Of a stretch of 6,617 nucleotides of DNA, positions 1 to 5,761 are shown piece after piece. The number at the start of each line of letters is the position of its first letter. Within the stretch, counting starts at the first letter, position 1. Both the position numbers and the translations under genes were made by a program. Below the pieces are notes generated by a model. That model was not told the origin of the DNA. It saw nothing but the letters and a program-made list of their open reading frames with translations, and searched no databases. The stretch is taken from NCBI GenBank assembly GCA_964541075.1, contig CAZIPZ010000208.1, positions 1-6,617 on the forward strand, written 5' to 3'. Source of the DNA: CAZIPZ01 sp964541075. Lineage in GTDB: Bacteria > Acidobacteriota > Terriglobia > 20CM-2-55-15.

Positions 1-380
1 ACAAGTTAAGGCGTAATAGGTTGGGCGAATTTCCGGGGTACATCGCCGATACTCGCACCCTGCTACATTCCCCCAACAGCATATTTGATGCGCCGCTATT
101 TTCGGGTACAGGTCAACGGGTCAAGCTTCTGGAGGCCTTTGCAATGGAATGTCCAGTCATTACGACGTCCATCGGGGCGTGGGGTTTTCCTATTCGCAAC
201 GGAACTGAAGCTTTTATTGCCGATACGGCGGAAGATTTTCGGGCTGCATTAGCCCGGCTTCTATCATCACGTGACCTGCGGGTTCGGGCAGGTGCGGCCG
301 CGAGAAAAATGATTGTTGAAACCTTCGATTGGAAGAAAATCAGTCAAGCAATAACGGATCTAGTGGAGCATCGTGAGTAG
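1..380 (+). CDS. Glycosyltransferase, GT4-like (group 1), C-terminal fragment cut by window start
   Basis: The reading frame is already open at base 3 and runs to a TAG at 378-380, so only the last ~125 residues of a longer protein are visible; the in-frame TTG at 21 is not a credible start. The fragment looks like the C-terminal, nucleotide-sugar-binding Rossmann half of a GT-B fold group 1 glycosyltransferase. It carries a DTR..LHS stretch followed by APL.SGTGQRVKLLEAFAM, the usual place of the donor-contacting loop and the K..E helix. Next come PVITTSIGAWGFP and a helical tail ending FDWKKI, typical of the cross-over helix. Enzymes of this family move a sugar from a nucleotide donor to a lipid-linked or growing glycan in the cytoplasm. 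The following GT2 and flippase genes place it in a polysaccharide or O-antigen-like locus. Donor and acceptor cannot be read from the fragment. Confidence 0.88.
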   Translation, partial: KLRRNRLGEFPGYIADTRTLLHSPNSIFDAPLFSGTGQRVKLLEAFAMECPVITTSIGAWGFPIRNGTEAFIADTAEDFRAALARLLSSRDLRVRAGAAARKMIVETFDWKKISQAITDLVEHRE

Positions 381-477
381 ATTTAACCCACTGCGGTTCG
401 CCTCGATCGTGGTGCGATTTGCAGTCCTTCTTCTGATTGTTGCTTACATTGAAGGAAATCGTGACACCCAAGGTTGA
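373..477 (+). CDS. Possible 34-residue single-span membrane peptide (doubtful ORF)
   Basis: A GTG at 373 overlaps the stop region of the GT4 gene (GTGAGTAG) and is preceded by GGAG at 365-368 with a 4-nt spacer. The frame runs 34 codons to TGA at 475-477, which lies 14 nt past the likely GTG start of the next gene. The product has a basic N-terminus (MSRFNPLR) followed by a hydrophobic run of about 18 residues (FASIVVRFAVLLLIVAYI) and a short polar tail, which is the shape of a single-pass membrane peptide. It could be a coupling or leader peptide, the remnant of a lost membrane protein such as an O-antigen polymerase, or chance. Its size makes chance quite possible, and I know no family for it. 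Confidence 0.22.
   Translation: MSRFNPLRFASIVVRFAVLLLIVAYIEGNRDTQG
451..456 (+). promoter_or_regulatory. Ribosome binding site that favours the GTG 461 start
   Basis: GAAGGA lies 4 nt before GTG 461. TTG codons at 437, 440 and 449 are also in frame but have no comparable purine-rich site. The GTG start gives an N-terminus (MTPKVDVLVVLYNSS) that begins directly at the first beta strand, as is usual for GT2 enzymes. Confidence 0.55.
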
Positions 478-1333
478 TGTTCTCGTAGTGCTTTACAACA
501 GTTCAAGGTTCCTGGGACCTTTCCTGCAGAGTCTCCGGACGATTACGTTCCCTGTCACTATCTATTTCCTCGATAACGGGTCAGGCGACGAAACGCCGCA
601 AATATTAGAGGGCGCCATTTCACAGTTGCCGTTTCGCGTATACTTCCTTCGATCGCTCAAAAATAACGGTTTTGCTCACGGCATGAATCTGCTTGCGCGA
701 CAGGGAAGCGGGCAGTTTATGTTCATGCTCAATCCGGACACTGAATTGCTCGCTGGTTGCCTCGAGAGATTGCTTGCGCGAGTTGAGGCTGACCATCGGA
801 TCGCGATTTGTGAGGCCCGGCAACAGCCCAGAGAGCATCCGAAGACCTACAATTCCGACACTGGTGAGACGAGTTGGTGTACGGGAGCAGCCATTTTGGT
901 GCGAAGGCAGGCGTTCGAACAGGTTGGAGGCTTCGACTCGGCAATCTTCTTCATGTACTGCGAGGATGTTGATTTGAGCTGGAAATTCTGGCTCAGCGAC
1001 TGGAAATGCGTTTACGTGCCGGATGCAGTGATTCGCCATTACACTCAGGACCTCTTGCCCGGCAAGAAGAGAACTGTGGAAAACTACTTCAGTTTTCGAA
1101 ACTCGTTATTCCTTTTTTATCGCTACGGAAATTGGAGTCAGAAGGCGTTTTTATGGAGCTTTCTGGGCCGACGCTTTCTTTCTCGAAAGTATTCTATTAG
1201 AAGCAAAATCTTATACGCGTTTGCTTTTGGGGACCACATCCGATATATTCCGTACCTTCTTCGGACGAGACATTTGTGGTGCACCAAACACCACCCATGG
1301 GTCCGCTTAGACGAAACTTCACTAGCCGACTGA
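461..1333 (+). CDS. Family 2 glycosyltransferase (rhamnosyltransferase-like)
   Basis: This is a 290-residue GT-A fold glycosyltransferase counted from GTG 461; the frame is open back to TTG 437, after a TGA at 434-436. The first strand VDVLVVLYNSS is followed by LDNGSGDET (about residues 37-45), the nucleotide-binding acidic motif. NNGFAHGMN comes next, then LNPDTE (about 90-95), where NPD takes the place of the metal-binding DXD as in rhamnosyltransferase-like GT2 enzymes. The acceptor-side GGFD (156-159) and ED.D (168-171) supply the likely catalytic base. A CEARQQPREHPK segment at about 118-129 looks like a subfamily signature. The C-terminal third is basic and aromatic (FSFRNSLFLFYRYG) and may lie against the membrane. 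It probably adds one sugar to a lipid-linked oligosaccharide in the cytoplasm; the sugar cannot be told. It follows the GT4 gene by 80 nt and precedes another GT2 gene by 60 nt, probably in one transcript. Confidence 0.9.
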   Translation: MTPKVDVLVVLYNSSRFLGPFLQSLRTITFPVTIYFLDNGSGDETPQILEGAISQLPFRVYFLRSLKNNGFAHGMNLLARQGSGQFMFMLNPDTELLAGCLERLLARVEADHRIAICEARQQPREHPKTYNSDTGETSWCTGAAILVRRQAFEQVGGFDSAIFFMYCEDVDLSWKFWLSDWKCVYVPDAVIRHYTQDLLPGKKRTVENYFSFRNSLFLFYRYGNWSQKAFLWSFLGRRFLSRKYSIRSKILYAFAFGDHIRYIPYLLRTRHLWCTKHHPWVRLDETSLAD

Positions 1334-1393
1334 GGGGATTGGGGCACCTGCATCCGCACCTTGCCGCACTGTCGCGCTGAGCTTGGGAATTGA

Positions 1394-2401
1394 ATGAACG
1401 TTAGTGTCGTCATTCCAACCAAGAATCGTGCCGCCCTCGTGGCGCGAACGATCGACCACATTGAAGCTCAAACCGTTTCAACGGACGAGTACGAAGTTAT
1501 AGTCATCGACAATGAATCTACCGATGACACTCGCAGCGTCCTTGAACAAAAGGCGCGAATATATCCAAACCTCAGAATTGAAGTGCAGGAAAAACCCGGC
1601 GCGGCCGCCACGCGAAACGCGGGTTTGAGGGTCGCCAAAGGTGATCTGATCGTCTTCATTGATGATGACGTACAGGCCGAGCCTGAATTGCTGCGGGCTC
1701 ATATAGAATGCCAGAGGAGAAATCCGGGGGCTTCAGTCATCGGCGCAGTTACAATTCCGTGGGGCGACACGAAGGAACCCTTTTTTCGCTACCTGAGAGA
1801 TCATCGGATTCTTAATCCTTACACTCCCTCTAAAGGCCCGATCGACTATTCGTACTATCACACCTGTAACGTGTCCACGCCGGCGAACGTACTGTTGAAG
1901 GTGGGTGGCTTTAATGAAGCCTTCCAGATATACGGAATGGAAGATATCGAGCTGGGATATCGCTTGGAACGGGCAGGTTCACAAATGATCTTTGCTCGAG
2001 AGGCCAAGGCTATCCACTATCGGTTTCCTGAGTACCAGGACTTCATTGAGCGTTGCGAACAGGCCGGATACTCGCTGGGATATCTGTTGTTGTTGCATCC
2101 TGAACTGAAAAAACGCTTCGTGGAAAGCGGTCGCGTGATCCGGCGTCTCAAGAGTTTCCATTCTCTTTATAGAATGAGCGCAGCAACAATGGCGCCGTTA
2201 CTTAGCCTTCTGACCGATTGGGAAAAGCGGCGGGGAAGTGGACGGGTCACTGCATTGATGGACCTGCATTACAGGTATTCCGTCCGTTATCACTTTTTCC
2301 TCGGATACCGCCGGTATCTGAAGGAACACAGCCAATCTTCTCCCCCGTTAGTGACATCGACACCAGTCCAGCCCTCGTTTGCCAAAAAACTGTTTAAATG
2401 A
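1394..2401 (+). CDS. Family 2 glycosyltransferase
   Basis: This is a 335-residue GT-A enzyme that starts at ATG 1394, with GGGA at 1385-1388 as a modest ribosome binding site. The sequence begins MNVSVVIPTKNR, the standard first strand and loop of GT2 proteins. IDNESTDDT follows at residues 38-46, then GAAATRNAGL at 69-78, and the metal-binding FIDDD at 88-92. GGFNEAF (171-177) and ED.E at 183-186 form the acceptor/base region. Unlike its upstream neighbour it keeps a true DDD triad, so the two are different GT2 subfamilies rather than a recent duplication. The C-terminal ~120 residues are rich in Arg, Tyr and Leu (for example YSLGYLLLLHPELKKRF) and could be a membrane-facing or acceptor-binding extension. 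The stop codon overlaps the flippase start as ATGA at 2398-2401, which implies translational coupling. Donor and acceptor sugars are unknown. Confidence 0.92.
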   Translation: MNVSVVIPTKNRAALVARTIDHIEAQTVSTDEYEVIVIDNESTDDTRSVLEQKARIYPNLRIEVQEKPGAAATRNAGLRVAKGDLIVFIDDDVQAEPELLRAHIECQRRNPGASVIGAVTIPWGDTKEPFFRYLRDHRILNPYTPSKGPIDYSYYHTCNVSTPANVLLKVGGFNEAFQIYGMEDIELGYRLERAGSQMIFAREAKAIHYRFPEYQDFIERCEQAGYSLGYLLLLHPELKKRFVESGRVIRRLKSFHSLYRMSAATMAPLLSLLTDWEKRRGSGRVTALMDLHYRYSVRYHFFLGYRRYLKEHSQSSPPLVTSTPVQPSFAKKLFK

Positions 2402-4002
2402 ACCTGAAAGGCGAAGGCCAGCCTGTCACCCTGCACGGAGATTTTTCGAGAAAGCTCGTCACGAACACTTTCTTCAACGTTCTCGGGAGGTGTTGGAGTT
2501 TTCTTGTAACGCTCCTTCTCACTCCATACATTCTTTCACATCTCGACGTAGGCGATTTTGGTGCTTGGGTTCTTTTGAGCGTGTTAATCAGCTCATTCAA
2601 CTTGTTTGATCTCGGGCTCGGATCTTCGTTTGTGAAGTACATTTCGGAGTACTACACGTATGGAGACTATGACCGAATCAATGGTGTGGTGTTTTTTGGG
2701 CTTGCGTTTTACGGGCTTTTCGGCGTGCTTCTGGTGAGCGCTGGAATGGCGGTGCGGAATGTATTGTTTCAGGTGTTTCACATTCAAGGAGCTTCAGACG
2801 TTTACTTCCTCGTCTTGATTTCATGTGCGATCTTCAATATTTCCTCTATGTTCCTTTCGGTTTTCAGAGGAATTCAGAGGATGGACGAGTCGAATTCAAT
2901 CGAGATCAAAGCCAGCATCCTCACCGTTCTTGGAACCATTTTATTTCTTGAGCGTGGATGGGGCATGCTGGGTCTTGCGGCAAATTCAGTTATTAATGCG
3001 AGTTTTACGCTGGTTCTCGCCTGGTGGACGATTCGCAAGACCGTGCCGCAAATTTCCCTCGGGTGGCGATATGACCCGGCGTTGATGCGTCAGATGTTTG
3101 CCTACGGCGTAAAAATTCAAGTGAGCCGTCTGGGCGGCTTAGTCTGCTTTCAGGTGGACAAGCTCATCATTTCAAGGGTGCTCGGAATTGCTGCGGTTTC
3201 TTTTTATGAGGTCAGTTCGCGCTTGACATCTTTCATGCGGGCTGTGCCTCTGGTGATGATCTCCGCCTTGATCCCGGCCACCTCGGAATTAGGGGCTCGC
3301 AACGATCGAGCAAAAATTCTTCAGACGTATCTGCTGGCTTCAAAATATGTTGCAATGATCACAGTTGCGATGGTGGCATTTCTTGTTTTGGAGGCGCGAT
3401 CAGTTCTCACCTTATGGCTGGGCTCGGGATTCGAGCAGTCTGTGATGCTGGTGCAAATCCTTGCGATTGGTTATGGAGCGAATGTCCTCGGCGGTGCAGC
3501 CAGTCAGACGGGAGCTGGTGTGGGTCATCCGGAATTCGACATGCGAAGCACGGTGTTGTTGGTGCTACTAAACCCCGTACTCAGTGTGCTTTTCGTTCGC
3601 GAGTTTGGGGCTGCCGGCGCAGCCGCTGGCACTTCACTGGCGCTTATACTGGCCGCTCTTTACCTTCTCGTGACGTTTCACCGTAACTACGTCAAGGACT
3701 CGGTGAGTGGAGTTTTTCGTGAGATCCATTTGCGACCTATTGCGGCCGCCGTTTTTGCGAATCTCGCCGTTTTGGGTTTTCATTCGGCGGTTGCGGAAAC
3801 AGCGCCTTGGAACACGACTCGCTACCTCATTCCCGTCAAGATCGCGATGGATTTCGCCATATTTGGACCCGTCTACGTAGTTCTGCTTATTGCACTGCGG
3901 CAAGTTACAGCAATCGACTGGAAGAATTTTCTTGGGTTGATTTCATTCGGGTTCGAGCTCTTGCGACATCCCTTTAGCGAGCGCGTCAAGATCTATCGAT
4001 AG
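2398..4002 (+). CDS. wzx: Wzx-type polysaccharide flippase (MOP superfamily)
   Basis: This is a 534-residue, very hydrophobic protein with roughly 12-14 predicted membrane spans by eye, for example around residues 35-49, 54-75, 97-119 and 135-157 and then regularly to about 510. Features usual for RfbX/Wzx-like MOP exporters are visible. A basic N-terminus leads into the first span, DFGAW follows that span, and FDLGLGSSFVKYISEY lies at 70-85 after the second. Charged residues occur within the central spans (CFQVDKLIISRVLG), and the C-terminal half carries GAASQTGAGVGHPEFD. Such proteins flip undecaprenyl-diphosphate-linked oligosaccharides across the inner membrane. The ATGA overlap with the GT2 gene and the run of glycosyltransferases upstream fit that job. 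At 534 residues it is somewhat longer than many Wzx proteins (about 420-500), with the excess mainly at the C-terminus. The family is well supported; the symbol is by function and context, since Wzx sequences diverge strongly. Confidence 0.88.
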   Translation: MNLKGEGQPVTLHGDFSRKLVTNTFFNVLGRCWSFLVTLLLTPYILSHLDVGDFGAWVLLSVLISSFNLFDLGLGSSFVKYISEYYTYGDYDRINGVVFFGLAFYGLFGVLLVSAGMAVRNVLFQVFHIQGASDVYFLVLISCAIFNISSMFLSVFRGIQRMDESNSIEIKASILTVLGTILFLERGWGMLGLAANSVINASFTLVLAWWTIRKTVPQISLGWRYDPALMRQMFAYGVKIQVSRLGGLVCFQVDKLIISRVLGIAAVSFYEVSSRLTSFMRAVPLVMISALIPATSELGARNDRAKILQTYLLASKYVAMITVAMVAFLVLEARSVLTLWLGSGFEQSVMLVQILAIGYGANVLGGAASQTGAGVGHPEFDMRSTVLLVLLNPVLSVLFVREFGAAGAAAGTSLALILAALYLLVTFHRNYVKDSVSGVFREIHLRPIAAAVFANLAVLGFHSAVAETAPWNTTRYLIPVKIAMDFAIFGPVYVVLLIALRQVTAIDWKNFLGLISFGFELLRHPFSERVKIYR

Positions 4003-4016
4003 CCATCGTCACCAGG

Positions 4017-4050
4017 TGCAGCCAAGTTGGTTCCGTTCTCTGGGGCTGCA
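4017..4050 (+). terminator. Weak hairpin after the flippase gene
   Basis: TGCAGCC at 4017-4023 pairs perfectly with GGCTGCA at 4044-4050 across a 20-nt loop, starting 15 nt after the flippase stop. No T-run follows, so it is not a classical intrinsic terminator. It may be an RNA 3'-end structure, part of a factor-dependent terminator, or chance. Confidence 0.25.
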
Positions 4051-4085
4051 AAGGGCAACCACCTTCGTTTGCGCTCTTCAAAAGT

Positions 4086-4115
4086 TGAACTTCCGCCCCG
4101 CTTTCACTGTCAGAA
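4086..4115 (+). promoter_or_regulatory. Candidate ECF-sigma promoter for the sigma/anti-sigma/secretion operon
   Basis: TGAACTT at 4086-4092 and GTCAGAA at 4109-4115 are separated by exactly 16 nt. This matches the general form of promoters read by RpoE-like ECF sigma factors (GGAACTT, about 16 nt, GTC..A); only the first G of the -35 element is missing. It lies about 55-60 nt before the TTG start of the sigma gene, so transcription would begin near 4120. ECF sigma genes commonly activate themselves, so autoregulation is the natural reading. An overlapping sigma-70 reading (TTGAAC with AGAAT) has a 20-21 nt spacer and is poorer. Confidence 0.5.
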
Positions 4116-4125
4116 TAAGATCCAT

Positions 4126-4143
4126 TCGTCCTTTTGTGGACGA
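4126..4143 (+). promoter_or_regulatory. Small hairpin in the presumed 5' leader of the sigma gene
   Basis: TCGTCC at 4126-4131 pairs perfectly with GGACGA at 4138-4143 around a TTTTGT loop. It lies just downstream of the predicted transcription start and about 20 nt before the ribosome binding site. It could stabilise the leader or tune translation. A 6-bp stem is short enough to arise by chance. Confidence 0.25.
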
Positions 4144-4161
4144 CTTGAGTCTTAGTTTTGT

Positions 4162-4166
4162 GAGGA
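4162..4166 (+). promoter_or_regulatory. Ribosome binding site for the TTG start of the sigma gene
   Basis: GAGGA precedes TTG 4170 by only 3 nt. An in-frame TGA at 4161-4163 closes the frame upstream. The next NTG codon in frame (CTG, codon 29) would cut into sigma region 2. TTG 4170 is therefore the only reasonable start, although its spacing is tight. Confidence 0.5.
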
Positions 4167-4169
4167 CGG

Positions 4170-4697
4170 TTGTTAAAGCGCGTCAGCTTAAGGCCAGTCG
4201 ATGATCGCAAGGTAATTGAACGGGTTCTCAAAGGCGATACGGAGGCATTTAACCTTCTGGTTCGACAATGGGAAAAACCCATCTATAACTTTATCTTACG
4301 TTTGATCGGCGACCGTGACGAAGCCATGGATCTTTGTCAGGATTCGTTCTTGAAAGCATACCGGGAGTTGGGTGCGCTCAAGGATCCGGATCGTTTTTCG
4401 GCGTGGCTTTATCGAATTGCGCACAACACGTGCTTTTCCCGGATTCGGAAAGAACACGGCAAGGTGCTTGTCGAATTTGAACCAGAGATACAAGCTACTC
4501 GAACGTCAGTTGAGAGCCGCCTGGCCGTCGAGAAAGCGCTTCAACACCTGCCGGAAGAGCAGAGAGAGGTAGTCGTCTTAAAAGTGTTCCATGGTCTCAA
4601 GTTCGAAGAGATCGCCGCTATCCAGAACGCACCAGTGTCAACCGTGAAGTCAAGACTTTACATGGCTTTCGAAAAGCTGAGATCGATATTGGGCTGA
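4170..4697 (+). CDS. RNA polymerase sigma factor, ECF subfamily (RpoE-like)
   Basis: This 175-residue, two-domain sigma-70 family protein has the usual length for ECF factors. Sigma region 2 spans about residues 24-94. It includes EAFNLLVRQWEKPIYNF, the core-binding helix DLCQDSFLKAYREL (54-67) and FSAWLYRIAHNTCFSRIRK (76-94), which forms the -10 recognition and melting region. A linker at about 95-115 leads to sigma region 4 at about 116-172. There LQHLPEEQREVVVLKVFHG is followed by a helix-turn-helix (LKFEEIAA...VSTVKSRLYMAFEKL) for the -35 element. No sigma 1 or 3 domain is present. It would direct RNA polymerase to a small regulon and be held inactive by the anti-sigma factor encoded 14 nt downstream. 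The start codon is TTG, which suggests low basal translation. A matching ECF promoter lies just upstream. Family assignment is firm; the exact ECF group is not determined. Confidence 0.95.
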   Translation: MLKRVSLRPVDDRKVIERVLKGDTEAFNLLVRQWEKPIYNFILRLIGDRDEAMDLCQDSFLKAYRELGALKDPDRFSAWLYRIAHNTCFSRIRKEHGKVLVEFEPEIQATRTSVESRLAVEKALQHLPEEQREVVVLKVFHGLKFEEIAAIQNAPVSTVKSRLYMAFEKLRSILG

Positions 4698-4711
4698 ACG
4701 CGAGGTGACCC

Positions 4712-5269
4712 ATGTCCCATCTGACCGACCGAATTGCGGAGTTTGTGTTCAACGAACTATCTCCATCTGAAATGGAGCAATCCAGGCGGCATTTATCAGA
4801 ATGCGCAGATTGCCGACAACAGGTGGACGAGTTCGAACGCACTCACAGATACCTGAAGGCGTCACCTGACGTAGAACCACCCAGGAGAATCATTTTCGAA
4901 GCCGAGAGGCGGGTGTTTGCGCCCTTTTTGTGGCGATGGGCTGCGCCAATGGCTGCATCGGCAGCAGTTGCTTTCGCTGTGTTGATGGCGGCGCCCAAGC
5001 CACAATCGATCGAACGTGTTGTGGTGAGAGAGCAGCCTGTCGTTCAGTCAGTGGACTATCAAAAAATTATTGATGATCTGCGCGCATCTCAACTGGAGTG
5101 GCTGCAGGCGGAATTTCGCAAAAGAGGCATTGAGGAGAGCAAGAATCTTGAAAGGTTGCGAGGGGAGCTGGCGTATTTAGAGAGCCTTCAGCGCGCGGCG
5201 TATAAAGAGACGGTGGAGAACGCATCCTCCATTCAATTGCTCGCCCAAAGGTCAGAGCGTCAGGAGTAG
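4712..5269 (+). CDS. Membrane-anchored zinc-binding anti-sigma factor
   Basis: This 185-residue protein starts at ATG 4712, with GAGG at 4702-4705. The N-terminal cytoplasmic part has the zinc-binding anti-sigma (ZAS) signature HxxxCxxC: H27, C31 and C34 in RRHLSECADC. H3 lies 24 residues earlier, where ZAS proteins usually place their fourth ligand. This domain is expected to grip the ECF sigma encoded just upstream. One membrane span follows at about residues 75-94 (WAAPMAASAAVAFAVLMAA). The remaining ~90 residues would be periplasmic. From about 115 to 165 they are strongly charged and helical with heptad-like leucines (IIDDLRASQLEWLQ, LERLRGELAYLESLQ), so probably a coiled coil that senses or binds an envelope partner. 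It sits between the sigma gene (14 nt gap) and the exported-protein gene (3 nt gap). Release could be by regulated proteolysis or by a redox/zinc change; the sequence does not decide this. Confidence 0.9.
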   Translation: MSHLTDRIAEFVFNELSPSEMEQSRRHLSECADCRQQVDEFERTHRYLKASPDVEPPRRIIFEAERRVFAPFLWRWAAPMAASAAVAFAVLMAAPKPQSIERVVVREQPVVQSVDYQKIIDDLRASQLEWLQAEFRKRGIEESKNLERLRGELAYLESLQRAAYKETVENASSIQLLAQRSERQE

Positions 5270-5272
5270 CTT

Positions 5273-5761
5273 ATGATCCGAGCTCTCATACCTATTCTGG
5301 TGTTTAGCGCCGCCGTCTTGGCTCAGGACCCGAAAGCGCAACTGGAAATGTTTCGAAGGGAAACTCCTGGGCTTCAGGCCGCTGTAAATGACGTTATCAA
5401 TTCGACGGCGCCGGGTATGTCTTTACTTCAATCTGCTAAAGCCGCATACCTCGAGGGGTTCGGCGTAGTCATTACTCTCGAAGCCTCCTTGGAGCCGCCA
5501 CGTAATCCATTCAGCAGCGTGAAAACTCCAGCAGAAGTGCGTTCAGCCGTCACTGAAAGAAGAAAAATTGTGACGCAAAAGCTGGAAGCTCTTTTGAAGC
5601 AAAGAACGGGTGGCCTGCAGTCTCTCGGTCCAAGTGAATCACTCGCCGTGGTTGTGCACCTTTTTAATTCGAATCCCGCGGACCTGCCGGACCTTCCATC
5701 ACAGGTTGTGTTTAGCGTCAAAAAACAGGACCCCACTCGGGTGAGTATTCGAGAATTCTGA
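5273..5761 (+). CDS. Small exported protein of unknown function
   Basis: This 162-residue protein starts at ATG 5273, with AGGAG at 5262-5266 and a 6-nt spacer. Residues 1-17 (MIRALIPILVFSAAVLA) form a short signal peptide. The V-x-A site before Gln18 fits signal peptidase I, so the product should reach the periplasm or beyond; there is no lipobox cysteine. The mature part is mixed alpha/beta by eye. A helical N-terminal region is followed by AAYLEGFGVVITLEASLEPP (about 58-77), which looks like a conserved strand core. A basic helix comes next (ERRKIVTQKLEALLKQR, about 95-111), and then LGPSESLAVVVHLFN and a strand (SQVVFSVKK) near the end. I recognise no named domain. The gene begins 3 nt after the anti-sigma stop, and its TGA overlaps the ATPase start by one base, so it is surely co-translated with them. 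A role linked to the anti-sigma periplasmic domain or to the secretion apparatus is inference from position only. Confidence 0.8.
   Translation: MIRALIPILVFSAAVLAQDPKAQLEMFRRETPGLQAAVNDVINSTAPGMSLLQSAKAAYLEGFGVVITLEASLEPPRNPFSSVKTPAEVRSAVTERRKIVTQKLEALLKQRTGGLQSLGPSESLAVVVHLFNSNPADLPDLPSQVVFSVKKQDPTRVSIREF

Noticed and set aside
620..1039. 139-codon open frame on the minus strand inside the first GT2 gene
   Set aside because: It lies wholly inside a well-supported GT2 gene, shows no domain-like pattern, and is explained as an antisense shadow.
1334..1393. 60-nt gap between the two GT2 genes checked for a promoter, terminator or small ORF
   Set aside because: No convincing -35/-10 pair, strong hairpin or start-to-stop frame was seen beyond the ribosome binding site of the next gene.
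1138..1461. 107-codon minus-strand frame spanning the junction of the two GT2 genes
   Set aside because: It covers the ends of two firm + strand genes and its translation is low-complexity and basic, with no recognisable motif.
294..3749. The 8-mer GCGGCCGC occurs three times (294-301, 1601-1608, 3742-3749)
   Set aside because: This is more often than chance in 6.6 kb, but all three encode Ala-Ala-Ala in the same codon phase within unrelated genes, so codon choice explains them.
4085..4116. Sigma-70 promoter reading of the same site (TTGAAC with CAGAAT or AGAATA)
   Set aside because: The spacer would be 20-21 nt, too long for a standard sigma-70 promoter; the ECF reading with 16 nt fits better.
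3986..4282. 98-codon minus-strand frame across the intergenic region and start of the sigma gene
   Set aside because: It covers the candidate promoter and the sigma N-terminus and has no plausible protein features.
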